This document shows, piece by piece, positions 1 to 8,461 of a stretch of DNA of 35,439 nucleotides. The notes beneath the pieces are model-generated. The model searched no databases. It was not told the DNA's origin and saw nothing but the letters and a program-made list of their open reading frames with translations. The position numbers were made by a program, and so were the translations under genes. This DNA is from Flavobacteriales bacterium. Its GTDB lineage: Bacteria; Bacteroidota; Bacteroidia; Flavobacteriales_D; Crocinitomicaceae. The stretch covers positions 1-35,439 of the forward strand of contig JABXHO010000016.1 of NCBI GenBank assembly GCA_013373595.1. The letters run 5' to 3'. The stretch's first letter is position 1; the number at the start of each line of letters is the position of its first letter.

Positions 1-480
1 CCAAGCGACATGATGGACGGACGAGTTGGGTATTTACGCGACGCGCTCGATAAAAATGGATATTCTGATGTGAGCATTATGTCGTACACAGCAAAGTACG
101 CAAGTGCATTTTATAACCCATTCCGTGATGCATTGGATTCGGCGCCAAAAGAAGGGGATAAGAAAACGTATCAAATGGACCCTGCTAACAAGCGAGAGGC
201 ATTGATTGAAGCGGAATTGGATGAGCAAGAAGGAGCAGATATGCTGATGGTGAAACCTGCGATTTGCTATTTGGACATCATTCATGCGCTACGCGAGCAA
301 TCGAATTTGCCGATTACAGCGTATAATGTAAGTGGTGAATGTGCCATGATTTATGCGGCTAGTGCAAACGGTTGGCTCGATTACGAAACGGCGATGTCTG
401 AAATGTTACTTAGCATCAGAAGGGCAGGAGCAGACGGTATTTTGACCTATTTTGCAAAAGATTTTGCCTTGAATGCATAA
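1..480 (+). CDS. hemB: Porphobilinogen synthase (5-aminolevulinate dehydratase), 3' part
   Basis: This cytoplasmic enzyme condenses two 5-aminolevulinate molecules into porphobilinogen, the first common step of tetrapyrrole (heme) synthesis. The frame is open from base 1, so the start lies upstream of the window and only about the last 159 residues are seen. Family signatures are clear: SDMMDGRVG at the left edge, [29 protein letters not shown], then [11 protein letters not shown], whose Lys matches the catalytic Schiff-base lysine of the family, and a [10 protein letters not shown] segment close to the usual Y-VSGEYAM. The C-terminus is complete with a TAA stop. Nothing about its operon can be judged because the upstream side is cut off. 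Confidence 0.96.
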   Translation, partial: PSDMMDGRVGYLRDALDKNGYSDVSIMSYTAKYASAFYNPFRDALDSAPKEGDKKTYQMDPANKREALIEAELDEQEGADMLMVKPAICYLDIIHALREQSNLPITAYNVSGECAMIYAASANGWLDYETAMSEMLLSIRRAGADGILTYFAKDFALNA

Positions 481-532
481 TTTCTAATTCATTTTATGGA
501 GGATTCGCTAATTCTCAATACATTAGTAGTTA

Positions 533-1480
533 ATGCAAGAATTCGATTATTATCCAGAGAAACCTGAACTGGTTGAGTACACGCCCAAAAGCAGTCTTTC
601 GCTAACGATTTTCTCGTTGGTGGTGTTCATTATGGTTTTTCTTCTCTTTTTTGAAGATCAGTTTTTATTCCTGTTGAATTTGCTGATTGTTCTCGTTGTG
701 CACGAATTGGGACACTTTATCGCAATGAAAGTGTTCAAGTATAAAAACGTGCGCATGCTCTTCATTCCACTGATGGGAGCGTTCGTTCAAGGAAAAAAAT
801 CGAATTATTCGCAAAAGCAAAGCTTGATTGTACTCATTTCAGGACCGTTTCCGGGAATTATCGTTGGAAACCTGTTGTTTTGGTATTCCACGTGGAGTCC
901 GTACAACTCTTGGTTAGCAGAACCAGCCATCATTTTCTTGTTACTGAACATCATCAATTTATTGCCACTTGATCCTTTGGATGGTGGACAGATGTTCAAA
1001 CTACTCGTGAAGCGCGTCAATGAATTTTTATTGATGGTGTTTGCCTTGGTTTCTTCTTTGGCCTTAATTGCAATTGGTGCGTACATGCGCAACTATATTG
1101 TGATAGCCTTTGGATTCTTTATGGCTTTCCGAGTAAGAGCATTGCAGAAGAAATACCAGATGCACAAAGAATTGTTGGGCGAAGATGTAAACTACGCTAC
1201 TACCTACAAGGGATTGAGTAATCGTGATTTCTCGAAGATCAAAGAAGTGGTGCTACAGCATACTCCTGCATTGCGTAAATTCATCGATCAAGTTTCGAGC
1301 GAAGAGGCAGATCCTGTTTTGGCGAGTCAAGTGAACAATGTGTTGGTAACGCCAATCAAGCGAGATACGTCTATTTTCTTCCGATTTATCGTGATCACTT
1401 TCTGGTTATTGTCTTTCCTGTCACCATGGCTACTTTCTATGCTAATTGGTGCTAAAATGTGGGGAATTGATGCGCTATAA
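533..1480 (+). CDS. Site-2-protease-like membrane metalloprotease (M50 family)
   Basis: Predicted polytopic inner-membrane zinc protease of 315 residues. A zinc motif HELGH sits at residues 57-61 inside a hydrophobic segment. The second conserved block, NLLPLDPLDGGQ (142-153), carries the LDG aspartate that supplies the third zinc ligand in M50 proteases. Further hydrophobic segments lie near residues 22-55, 98-120, 130-146, 165-205 and 290-310. It has no PDZ domain and no signal peptide, so it is a compact form rather than an RseP type. M50 enzymes cleave substrates within the membrane; the substrate here is unknown. It overlaps the following Smr gene by 11 bases, which suggests co-transcription. 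Confidence 0.85.
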   Translation: MQEFDYYPEKPELVEYTPKSSLSLTIFSLVVFIMVFLLFFEDQFLFLLNLLIVLVVHELGHFIAMKVFKYKNVRMLFIPLMGAFVQGKKSNYSQKQSLIVLISGPFPGIIVGNLLFWYSTWSPYNSWLAEPAIIFLLLNIINLLPLDPLDGGQMFKLLVKRVNEFLLMVFALVSSLALIAIGAYMRNYIVIAFGFFMAFRVRALQKKYQMHKELLGEDVNYATTYKGLSNRDFSKIKEVVLQHTPALRKFIDQVSSEEADPVLASQVNNVLVTPIKRDTSIFFRFIVITFWLLSFLSPWLLSMLIGAKMWGIDAL

Positions 1481-2030
1481 TCCTGGGCAAAAGATTGTTT
1501 TTATGCATGATGTGGGCGGAGGAATCGTGAAATCCGTTCATGAAAATTATGTAATCATTGAAGATGAAACAGGCTTCGATCAGAAATGCCGTTTTGATGA
1601 AATTGCTCCTGTTCATGGAGAAGAATATCACTTGAATTCTGAGGACATTGTGGCGATTAATGAGGATGAATCTTTCGCAACGATCAAGCATCACGTTCGG
1701 AAGGGAAATCTTACGGGAAAGCGTAAACCAGTTGATGTTTGGGAAATCGATTTGCACATTGAAGAAATCACGGATTCTCACTCAGGGTTAAGTAACGGAG
1801 AAATTGTGACCAAGCAATTGCGTGAGTTAAGAGGATTCTTCCAGCGAGCAAAAAGTAAGCGCATTCGAAAATTGATTATCATTCACGGTGTCGGAATGGG
1901 CGTTTTGAAAGAAGAAGTACGATCTTATCTCGATAAACAATCATCAATTGATTACTATGATGCCGATTTCAGAGAATACGGAAAAGGCGCGACAGCGGTA
2001 GAGATTTTCTATTCCGGATCGGAGGATTGA
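1470..2030 (+). CDS. Smr-domain protein (MutS2 C-terminal-like)
   Basis: 186-residue cytoplasmic protein. The N-terminal part (about 1-70) looks like a small beta-barrel (MRYNPGQKIVFMHDVGGGIV). The C-terminal part (about 92-182) is an Smr domain with the DLH motif at 94-96 and IIHGVGMGVLKEEV near 137-150. Smr domains bind or nick nucleic acid and occur alone or at the end of MutS2. The chosen ATG at 1470 follows GGGGAA and gives a natural N-terminus; a TTG 24 bases upstream would also keep the frame. It overlaps the end of the M50 gene, and its 3' end overlaps the convergent GT39 gene by 22 bases. The exact cellular role is not known. Confidence 0.85.
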   Translation: MRYNPGQKIVFMHDVGGGIVKSVHENYVIIEDETGFDQKCRFDEIAPVHGEEYHLNSEDIVAINEDESFATIKHHVRKGNLTGKRKPVDVWEIDLHIEEITDSHSGLSNGEIVTKQLRELRGFFQRAKSKRIRKLIIIHGVGMGVLKEEVRSYLDKQSSIDYYDADFREYGKGATAVEIFYSGSED

Positions 2031-3667
2031 GCCTTCGGCATTCTTCGGTACAACTTAAATGCACCTTTTTCTTTCACTACTTCAAATCCATCGATTTCAT
2101 CCAAAAAAGTTCGATTGAAACGCGTTCCAATGTACACCGGTTTATCGATGTCTCCACGTAGCAACCAATCCAAATCTTGCTCCTTCGTGCGCGTATTCGG
2201 TTGCACTCGCGTATAGAAATATTGCGCGTAACTCTTTCGTAGAGATTCTACATAACAATCTTCTCCCTGTAATTCTTCGTACATAGAGATCGCATCGCCT
2301 TGTGTCAATTGATCAACCTTTGGCATAATGGTAAATAACGCAACGAGTAATGCAATGGCCGTTCCTGCCGCCAAGGAGAGAAGCATATTGCTCAGATTTC
2401 GCTTTCGAAAGAAAATAAAACCTGCAATGAAACTTATGGTAAATACGATTCCTGCTAACATATCGACAAAGGTCCACTTAGGAGAATGTTCGATGAGTTT
2501 TACGGCAAACGGATCGGTTGTTATGCTCATCAACCAATCACGTTCCATAAGAATAATAGGAAGTACCAACATGGCCAAAGAGACAATTCCTCCAATGATT
2601 AAATAAAGGATACGAAGGTATTTTTTGATTTCGATTTCGCCTTTCATCATTCGGTAAACCGCCAACGCCGCGACAAACGATAGCGGAGCATAGGTCATGG
2701 AAGAGTAATGGATGATTTTCGTTGTGGTAATGCTGAATAGAATCAGAACGACCCAGAACAAGCTCAACATCCAACGTCGTAAATCGAGTGGTGTTTCGTC
2801 TTTTTTCTGGTAGAAGAGCGGAATTGCTAACACTGAAATCGGGAAGCAACCCAATCCAACGACAACAAAGTGATAGTAAAATGGCTGTTCGTGTCCAGCG
2901 ACAGGTGTCCGGAATAATTCAATTTGATATTCGATAAATTGCCATAAAATATCCCATCCATTTTGAGAAACTTCCATGGTCACCCAACAGGCGATAATTC
3001 CAGCGAATCCAACAAGAAAGAATAGAATTCCTTTGAATGAAGGGAATACTTTGAATCGCTTATAGATCACATAAACCGCGAGTGTGAGTCCAAGTAAAAG
3101 AAATCCGACAGGTCCTTTTGTTAGAACGCTCAAAGCAGAAAATATTCCAGAAAGAATCGCCAATTGCCACAATTTTTCTCCGTCTTTTCCAAGGAAACGA
3201 ATCATGAAATAAATCGATAGGAAGATGAAGTAATTGAAAACGGGATCAATGATTCCAGATTTGAAATAAATGTGGGGAAGAAGCGAGGCAAAAAACACCA
3301 AAGACCAAATCAATCCGAAGGTGGGAGAGAAGTGACGCTTTCCGATAAAATAGAAGGTAAACAAGTACAGTGCTCCGAATAAGGCATTGGGAAAACGAGC
3401 CGCAAACTCATTGATTCCAAAGGTTTTCATAGCTGCAACTTGAAGCCAAAAGAAAAAAGGTGGTTTTTCCCAAAAAGGAAGGTAGTTGATTTGTACACGG
3501 AGATAATTTTGGCTTTCGATCATCTCGCGAGCCGATTCCGCAAAGTTAATTTCATCCCAATCGAAGAGATGAAAGTGTCCCAAACCGATAAAAAAGAATG
3601 CCGAAAGTACTGCGAGAAGACTTAGAGTCCACTTTTGTTGCGAAGCAATACGTTCGAGTAGTGTCAT
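2009..3667 (-). CDS. Glycosyltransferase family 39 (ArnT-like) membrane protein
   Basis: 552-residue inner-membrane enzyme with roughly a dozen hydrophobic segments. The first periplasmic loop holds DWDEINFAESAREMI (about 36-50), matching the D-E/AR-Y-A motif of GT39 dolichol/undecaprenyl-phosphate-sugar dependent transferases such as ArnT and protein O-mannosyltransferases. The active site faces the periplasm and uses a polyprenol-phosphate sugar. The C-terminal 100 residues form a soluble tail. The upstream GT2 gene on the same strand (52 bases away) probably makes the lipid-linked donor. The acceptor (lipid A, glycan or protein) cannot be told from sequence. It overlaps the convergent Smr gene by 22 bases. 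Confidence 0.87.
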   Translation of the reverse strand: MTLLERIASQQKWTLSLLAVLSAFFFIGLGHFHLFDWDEINFAESAREMIESQNYLRVQINYLPFWEKPPFFFWLQVAAMKTFGINEFAARFPNALFGALYLFTFYFIGKRHFSPTFGLIWSLVFFASLLPHIYFKSGIIDPVFNYFIFLSIYFMIRFLGKDGEKLWQLAILSGIFSALSVLTKGPVGFLLLGLTLAVYVIYKRFKVFPSFKGILFFLVGFAGIIACWVTMEVSQNGWDILWQFIEYQIELFRTPVAGHEQPFYYHFVVVGLGCFPISVLAIPLFYQKKDETPLDLRRWMLSLFWVVLILFSITTTKIIHYSSMTYAPLSFVAALAVYRMMKGEIEIKKYLRILYLIIGGIVSLAMLVLPIILMERDWLMSITTDPFAVKLIEHSPKWTFVDMLAGIVFTISFIAGFIFFRKRNLSNMLLSLAAGTAIALLVALFTIMPKVDQLTQGDAISMYEELQGEDCYVESLRKSYAQYFYTRVQPNTRTKEQDLDWLLRGDIDKPVYIGTRFNRTFLDEIDGFEVVKEKGAFKLYRRMPKAQSSDPE

Positions 3668-3719
3668 AATCGTTGTTTAATCGGAACGCTAAGAACCGAA
3701 ACTAAAAGTAAATCCTTTA

Positions 3720-4463
3720 TTACGAATGGAACATTTTCGATTTGGCAATTCCAATTTTGTTGAAGAAGTAGAGCCATGAAACGCCCAATACACCCATTCC
3801 ATATTTGGAACTTCTTGCCAAGTTGATAGATGACGCATCTTCGAAGTACTTGGTTGGACAGGTAATTTCAGCAATTTCGAAACCTTTGTAGAAAATCTGA
3901 GCCAACATTTGGTTATCGAAGATAAAATCGTCCGAATTGATATTATAGTTGATGCCTTCCAACACTTCTTTTGAGAACATGCGGTAACCTGTGTGGTATT
4001 CCGACAATTTTTGATTCATCAATATGTTCTGGGACAAAGTCAGTAGTCGGTTGGCCACGTATTTGTACCAAGGCATTCCGCCTTTGAGTGCACCTTTCCC
4101 TAGAATTCGTGATCCAATAACAACTGGATATACGTCGTTGGCGATTAAGTGCGCCATGCTTTCGATTAACTTCGGAGTGTATTGATAATCAGGATGAAGC
4201 ATCACCACGATGTCACCGCCCAATTCCAAAGCCTTGTTGTAACACGTTTTTTGATTTCCTCCGTAACCTTTGTTTTCCTCGTGACGAATAACATGCTTAA
4301 TTCCAATTTCGCGAGCTAACTCCGAAGTGTTGTCGCTACTTTTATCATCCACCAACACTACTTCATCAACAATGTCGAATGGAATTTCATCGTAGGTTTT
4401 CTTCAAGGTTTTTGCTGCGTTATATGCAGGCAAAATGACAATCAGTTTCTTTCCTTTTATCAT
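3720..4463 (-). CDS. Family 2 glycosyltransferase, polyprenol-phosphate sugar synthase type
   Basis: 247 residues with a GT-A fold. The N-terminus reads MIKGKKLIVILPAYNAAKTL, followed by DEVVLVDDKSSDNT near 33-46 (nucleotide binding) and VVMLHPDYQYTP near 86-97, the metal-binding acidic region. The architecture matches DPM1/ArnC-like enzymes that move a sugar from a nucleotide donor to polyprenol phosphate at the cytoplasmic face. The protein lacks the long C-terminal membrane anchor of GtrB/ArnC. Its position just before the GT39 gene on the same strand supports a donor-maker/donor-user pair. Which sugar it uses is not visible. Confidence 0.88.
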   Translation of the reverse strand: MIKGKKLIVILPAYNAAKTLKKTYDEIPFDIVDEVVLVDDKSSDNTSELAREIGIKHVIRHEENKGYGGNQKTCYNKALELGGDIVVMLHPDYQYTPKLIESMAHLIANDVYPVVIGSRILGKGALKGGMPWYKYVANRLLTLSQNILMNQKLSEYHTGYRMFSKEVLEGINYNINSDDFIFDNQMLAQIFYKGFEIAEITCPTKYFEDASSINLARSSKYGMGVLGVSWLYFFNKIGIAKSKMFHS

Positions 4464-4541
4464 TACGGTTGTTCAAAATTGTGAGTGCAAAGCTAAAACA
4501 ATCATTTGCAATAAAAAATTCTTGTGTTCTTCAAAGTTCAG

Positions 4542-5024
4542 TTAGAGATCAACCCTAAACGTATGGATGTCGTTATGGTTCTCCTCAATTTTATCTTTGA
4601 CATACTTAATTGACTTCGCCAAGAGGAAAATATCCGCTGGTGCATTCACTCCAAGCCATTCAAAACTAGACTGTTCATCTTCTACAGCCATCGCGATGTG
4701 GTACAATAATTCAAAATCATGAACTAATAACCACTTTTGAGCGCTTTCATTGCCTTCCGCTGCATTTATCATCGCTAAAAGATGAGCATAACCATTATCC
4801 TGTAGCCAATTTCGGGCTTCATCTTTCAGGTAAATAGCATACGTTGCCATGAACAGTTCCATGTAACCATTTTCCTTCAGCCACAGCATGATGTCGTCAT
4901 TTCCTTCGATCGCTTTCGACCACGCAATCACAATCTTTGCCGGATAATCAAGTCTTTGGAGCTGTGTGCTCGACATCTCACTTGCAATAATTTCGCGTTT
5001 CTTTTTTTTGAACCAATTTTTCAT
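4542..5024 (-). CDS. Unknown protein with four exact 25-residue helical repeats
   Basis: 160 residues, no signal peptide and no membrane segment. I do not recognise the family. A basic N-terminus (KNWFKKKKREI) is followed by four repeats of 25 residues whose key tryptophans fall at 48, 73, 98 and 123. The pattern is W-L-x4-G/D-[YF]-x2-L-x11-E-[DA], for example MLWLKENGYMELF, RNWLQDNGYAHLL, QKWLLVHDFELLY and FEWLGVNAPADIF. Predicted helical hairpins of this kind usually form right-handed solenoids for protein binding. The stop is two bases before the SpmAB-like gene region, and both are on the same strand, so they may be co-transcribed. Confidence 0.7.
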   Translation of the reverse strand: MKNWFKKKKREIIASEMSSTQLQRLDYPAKIVIAWSKAIEGNDDIMLWLKENGYMELFMATYAIYLKDEARNWLQDNGYAHLLAMINAAEGNESAQKWLLVHDFELLYHIAMAVEDEQSSFEWLGVNAPADIFLLAKSIKYVKDKIEENHNDIHTFRVDL

Positions 5025-5026
5025 AG

Positions 5027-6253
5027 CTAATAGAAGAAAATATATGAAACAATAATGGCAGTTACAATTCCAACGAAATCAGCAAATAATCCTGCCGCCG
5101 CTGCATAACGCGTATTTTTAACGCCAACCGAACCAAAATACACGGCCAACACGTAGAATGTTGTTTCCGTACTTCCCTGCATTGTGGCTGCAATGCGTTC
5201 TTGAATTGAGCCTATTCCGTAAGTGTTCATCACCTCGACGAATGCACCGCGTGCACCACTTCCGCTCAAAGGCTTCATAAAGGCAACGGTTAGCGTATCA
5301 ACCCATTCTGTAACAGTAATTCCCGCCGAAAGAACCGCCCAACGAATTCCGTCTAACAATCCATCGAGTGCACCTGAAGCTCGAAAAACGGCAATCGCAC
5401 ACAACATCGCAATGAGATATGGAATCACCTTTATCGCCACTTCGAACCCGCCTTTTGCCCCATCAATAAACGATTCATACACATTTACTTTCTTTCGCAT
5501 CGCCATCAACATAAAGGTTAAGATGAGACCGAACATGATTCCACCTCCAACGATAATTGACACCGCTTCTCCTTGTTCTGGGTGAAGTACTACGTAGTAG
5601 AGGAGGAGTCCAATTAACAAAGAAAGGGAACCGATGTAGGCAAGTACAACGCGATTGAAAAGATTAATTTTCTGACGAATGGCGACAAAGATCAATCCTG
5701 CCAATGAAGCGATGAAGGTTGAGATCAAAATCGGCAGGAAAATTTCTGTAGGCGAGTCAGCGCCAGAACGCAGTGCAAAAATGGAAACGGGAATAATCGT
5801 TAATCCAGACGTATTGAGCACCAAAAACATGATTTGGGCATTCGATGCACGATCTTTTGTTTCGTTCAATTCTTGAAGCTCGTTCATCGCTTTCAATCCA
5901 AGTGGTGTGGCAGCATTGTCCAATCCGAGCATATTCGCGCTAAAGTTCATCATGATCGAACCAATCGCTGGATGATTCTTAGGAATATCTGGAAATAATC
6001 GAGAGAAAAGAGGACTGACAACTCGGGTTAGAGCCTGCATTGCGCCACCATTTTCACCAATTTTCATGATGCCCAGCCATAAACACATGGCTCCCGTGAG
6101 GTATAGCGACAACTCAAAACCGACTTTTGCTGAGGAAGACAGTGAATCGATCATGTTCTTCATAACGGCGATGTCGTGCCAAAAAATCATCTTCGCTGCC
6201 ACTACAACGAAGGAGATCAGAAACATGCCTATCCAAATACGGTTTAAAATCAT
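5027..6253 (-). CDS. Fused SpmA/SpmB-like nucleoside-recognition (gate) membrane protein
   Basis: About 408 residues with some ten hydrophobic segments and two related halves. One carries SANMLGLDNAATPLGLKAM (near 100-120 in the reading from this start) and the other holds SGSGARGAFVEVMNTYG and GSTETTFYVLAVYFGSVG. These are the signature gate-domain blocks of SpmA and SpmB, which in Bacteroidetes are usually one fused protein. In non-sporulating bacteria its transport or core function is unknown. The Met at 6253 gives MILNRIWIGMF, a normal membrane N-terminus. An in-frame ATG at 6298 would add 15 polar residues and cannot be excluded. Confidence 0.85.
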   Translation of the reverse strand: MILNRIWIGMFLISFVVVAAKMIFWHDIAVMKNMIDSLSSSAKVGFELSLYLTGAMCLWLGIMKIGENGGAMQALTRVVSPLFSRLFPDIPKNHPAIGSIMMNFSANMLGLDNAATPLGLKAMNELQELNETKDRASNAQIMFLVLNTSGLTIIPVSIFALRSGADSPTEIFLPILISTFIASLAGLIFVAIRQKINLFNRVVLAYIGSLSLLIGLLLYYVVLHPEQGEAVSIIVGGGIMFGLILTFMLMAMRKKVNVYESFIDGAKGGFEVAIKVIPYLIAMLCAIAVFRASGALDGLLDGIRWAVLSAGITVTEWVDTLTVAFMKPLSGSGARGAFVEVMNTYGIGSIQERIAATMQGSTETTFYVLAVYFGSVGVKNTRYAAAAGLFADFVGIVTAIIVSYIFFY

Positions 6254-6298
6254 ACTGCAAGATCGGGTATAATTCTTCTTCTGCGTCAAACAATCCAT

Positions 6299-6645
6299 TT
6301 ATTATTCCACAATTGGTCGTTTAGAATCAATCGTGAATGAGTGAAATAATTGTCTTCAATTTTAGGGTCGGTTAAAACACGTAGTGTTTTAGTGTAATTG
6401 TTTTGATTTTTAATATTTAGAAATCAGCAGTTTAATTTTGATTTGCGAATATTTTTTGTTACCCTGTTTACGCCACGAGCCAATATGCATTTCGCAAGGG
6501 CTAGACTCAAAATGAGTTGGTGGTGTTGAACAATTCTGGACGACTAATCACGATTTCATCGAGCGCGCCGAATGATCAGGTTAGACATTCAACTCCAGGA
6601 TTTCTATCATCTCGTTCAACGAATTAACATTTTAATTTAAACACT
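6299..6645. other. 347-base intergenic region between divergent genes
   Basis: No convincing gene. It holds a 17-base palindrome at 6374-6390, a TAATTTTG at 6433-6440 that fits the Bacteroidetes -7 element TAnnTTTG (but with no TTG at 17-23 bases upstream), and a 14-codon frame at 6485-6529. A long-range complementarity CTGGA/TCCAG lies near 6537 and 6593. It probably contains promoters for both flanking genes and a long leader for the lipoprotein gene. No known riboswitch was recognised. Confidence 0.5.
6374..6390. repeat. Perfect palindrome AAAACAC-GTA-GTGTTTT
   Basis: Two 7-base arms separated by three bases, located in the divergent promoter region between the SpmAB-like gene and the lipoprotein gene. 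It could be a repressor site or a small hairpin. The lack of GC-rich pairs and its position upstream of both start codons argue against a terminator. Confidence 0.5.
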
Positions 6646-7146
6646 ATGAAAAAAATACAAAGGAATGCCCTATTTGGGTTGATGACAATAATGAGTGGAG
6701 TTCTTATTTTCTTCGGTTGCCAAAAGGAAACTGTAGAACCGCAAGCAGAGCCAAAAGTGGAAGCGAAAACAACGACCGGCGGAGGCAGCGGAGGTGGAAC
6801 CTCTTGTACTGTTAGTTGTTTTTGGGGAACGGCATCGGCCAATTGCCCTGAAGGAGGAGCGACATGTTATTGCGATTGGGGATCACCCGTAACGTCATGT
6901 AATGGAGGTTCAGCAACGGTTTCAGGTAGTTTCAATCATGCAGGACTTCAAGATTTTGAGCAATTCGTTCTTCAAAATAAGATGGATCCAGTGTTGATTC
7001 AAGTATCGCATGAGCTTGAAATTGGATTTAGCTCAGGAAGCTGGGATCAGTATATGCAAGCACAACAAAACTATGTAGGAGCAATTTCGGCTCAACCACA
7101 AAGTGATCAAGAAATGATTGCGATGTGGATGGAAAGCCAACAATAA
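6646..7146 (+). CDS. Cys-rich lipoprotein of unknown function
   Basis: 166 residues. A signal sequence MKKIQRNALFGLMTIMSG... ends in a lipobox-like LIFFGC, so the mature protein should be lipid-anchored in the envelope. A Pro/Glu/Lys linker and a Gly-rich stretch (TTTGGGSGGGT) follow. Then comes a compact Cys-rich patch with six cysteines (CTVSCFWG, NCPEG, TCYCDWG, TSCNGG), probably disulfide-bonded. The C-terminal 70 residues are helical and acidic. I do not recognise a family. A clear hairpin terminator follows 15 bases after the stop, so the gene is probably transcribed alone. Confidence 0.8.
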   Translation: MKKIQRNALFGLMTIMSGVLIFFGCQKETVEPQAEPKVEAKTTTGGGSGGGTSCTVSCFWGTASANCPEGGATCYCDWGSPVTSCNGGSATVSGSFNHAGLQDFEQFVLQNKMDPVLIQVSHELEIGFSSGSWDQYMQAQQNYVGAISAQPQSDQEMIAMWMESQQ

Positions 7147-7161
7147 AACCTAATTATGGAG

Positions 7162-7204
7162 GGCACGGCTTGGTCAAGAAAAGGCTGAGTTGTGCCTTTT
7201 TTTT
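7162..7204 (+). terminator. Rho-independent terminator of the lipoprotein gene
   Basis: GGCAC at 7162-7166 pairs with GTGCC at 7192-7196, extended by G-U and other pairs to about ten base pairs. It is followed by eight T at 7197-7204. The T-run overlaps the stop codon of the convergent glutamine amidotransferase gene. Confidence 0.85.
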
Positions 7205-7763
7205 ACTGCCTTTCACACACTTTGACGAAGTTCTCTAAAAGTACAGCACCATGATTCCCTGAAACTTCAGGGTGGAATTGCACACCAAAAATAGGTTTAT
7301 CTCGGTGCTGCATCGCTTCGTTAACACAAGCATCAGATGATGCCACCAATTGAAATCCAGGCGGGATCGAAATGGCTTCGCAATGATCTTCCATCATTCG
7401 GATTTCTGTTGGAAGTCGATTGAATAAATCACAATCTTCCATTACTTCAATCGTTTGCCAGTCGCGATCATCTCGCATTCGATTAGCAAAAGCTCCGTGC
7501 AAAATTCCGATGAGTTGATGCCCAAAGCAGATCCCGAAAACAGGAATTTTACTCGACAAAATCCACTTCATTTTTTCCAGATAGGGAGTTGTATCAATTT
7601 CAGTAACTAAGAGTGGAGCACCTGATAAAATCACACCTTTCATTCCTTCAAGCAAACTTTCCTCGAAGTCCATTAACGGAATGACTTTCGTGTCCATGAA
7701 TTCATAAACGATTTGTTCGATGTATTTCGTCTTGTTGCTGCCGCAATTAATGATAAGAATCAT
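7203..7763 (-). CDS. Class I glutamine amidotransferase (GMP synthase GATase-like)
   Basis: 186-residue stand-alone GATase1 domain. The nucleophile elbow is GICFGHQLIG with Cys79, and the other catalytic residues lie in GVQFHPEVSG (His164, Glu166). The oxyanion region is LSGAP at 47-50. Such domains release ammonia from glutamine for a partner synthetase. Length and sequence resemble the split GuaA amidotransferase subunit found in archaea and scattered bacteria, but no synthetase gene is nearby, so the acceptor reaction is open. The stop codon lies within the T-run of the opposing terminator. It sits 32 bases after the response regulator on the same strand and could be co-transcribed with it. 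Confidence 0.85.
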   Translation of the reverse strand: MILIINCGSNKTKYIEQIVYEFMDTKVIPLMDFEESLLEGMKGVILSGAPLLVTEIDTTPYLEKMKWILSSKIPVFGICFGHQLIGILHGAFANRMRDDRDWQTIEVMEDCDLFNRLPTEIRMMEDHCEAISIPPGFQLVASSDACVNEAMQHRDKPIFGVQFHPEVSGNHGAVLLENFVKVCERQ

Positions 7764-7795
7764 AGGGGATTAAATGATTGAAAAAAATGAATGAT

Positions 7796-8461
7796 CTAGA
7801 AAGGTACAAAAATTCCATTTTTTACTGCGTAAAGCACCAATCCAACCCGCGACTTCGCTTCCAATTTCTCAAACAAGCTGGCACGATAGCCGTCGATGGT
7901 TTTAGGACTGAGACACATTTGATCGGCAATTTCCTTATAGGTTAATTCAGAGCAGCAGAGCTTCAAAAACGTCAATTCGCGATCGTTCATCATGGAAATA
8001 GTGGGATCTTTCTCTCCATCTGACTGAAGAACTTCGATTAATCGTCCTGTGAACGCATCGGTATAATGATATCCTTTTTGGTGAATGCTCAGCAATGCTT
8101 GTTTCAATTCGGCAGGCTCCACATCTTTGCTCAAATATCCCTTAATTCCTAAACGAAGCATTCGTATGAGCGTCGTTTCATCCTGCATCATTGTTAATAC
8201 CAATACTTTGAGTTGTGGGTATAATTCTTTGAGCTTTTCGGCAGTTTCGAACCCGTTCATGATGGGCATGTCGACATCGAGAATAATTAAGTCAGGAAGC
8301 GATTTGTTTTCATGCAGATCGATCTTCTGAAGCGAATCTAGCAGTTCTTTTCCGTGATTTGCCTGTAGTTGAATGTGAAATTCATCACCTAAAGAAAGGA
8401 CCAGGTTGATGAGTCCAGCGCGAAAGAGTTTATGGTCATCAACAACGGCTATTTGAATCAT
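7796..8461 (-). CDS. NarL/FixJ-type response regulator with LuxR DNA-binding domain
   Basis: 221 residues. The receiver domain has the acidic pair Asp8-Asp9, phospho-acceptor Asp62 in LIILDVDMP, and the Lys of GYLSKDV near 114. The LuxR helix-turn-helix is LTYKEIADQMCLSPKTIDGY near 173-192. The start overlaps the stop of the kinase gene as ATGA, so translation is coupled and the kinase is the obvious partner. Its DNA target is unknown. Neighbouring genes such as the GATase downstream or the membrane protein upstream are candidates (inference). Confidence 0.95.
   Translation of the reverse strand: MIQIAVVDDHKLFRAGLINLVLSLGDEFHIQLQANHGKELLDSLQKIDLHENKSLPDLIILDVDMPIMNGFETAEKLKELYPQLKVLVLTMMQDETTLIRMLRLGIKGYLSKDVEPAELKQALLSIHQKGYHYTDAFTGRLIEVLQSDGEKDPTISMMNDRELTFLKLCCSELTYKEIADQMCLSPKTIDGYRASLFEKLEAKSRVGLVLYAVKNGIFVPF

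Noticed and set aside
6512-6529. Tiny frame MSWWC before the lipoprotein gene, reminiscent of a Trp leader peptide
   Set aside because: No tryptophan genes follow and no attenuator pair of hairpins is visible; it is also internal to a 14-codon frame beginning at 6485. Most likely chance.
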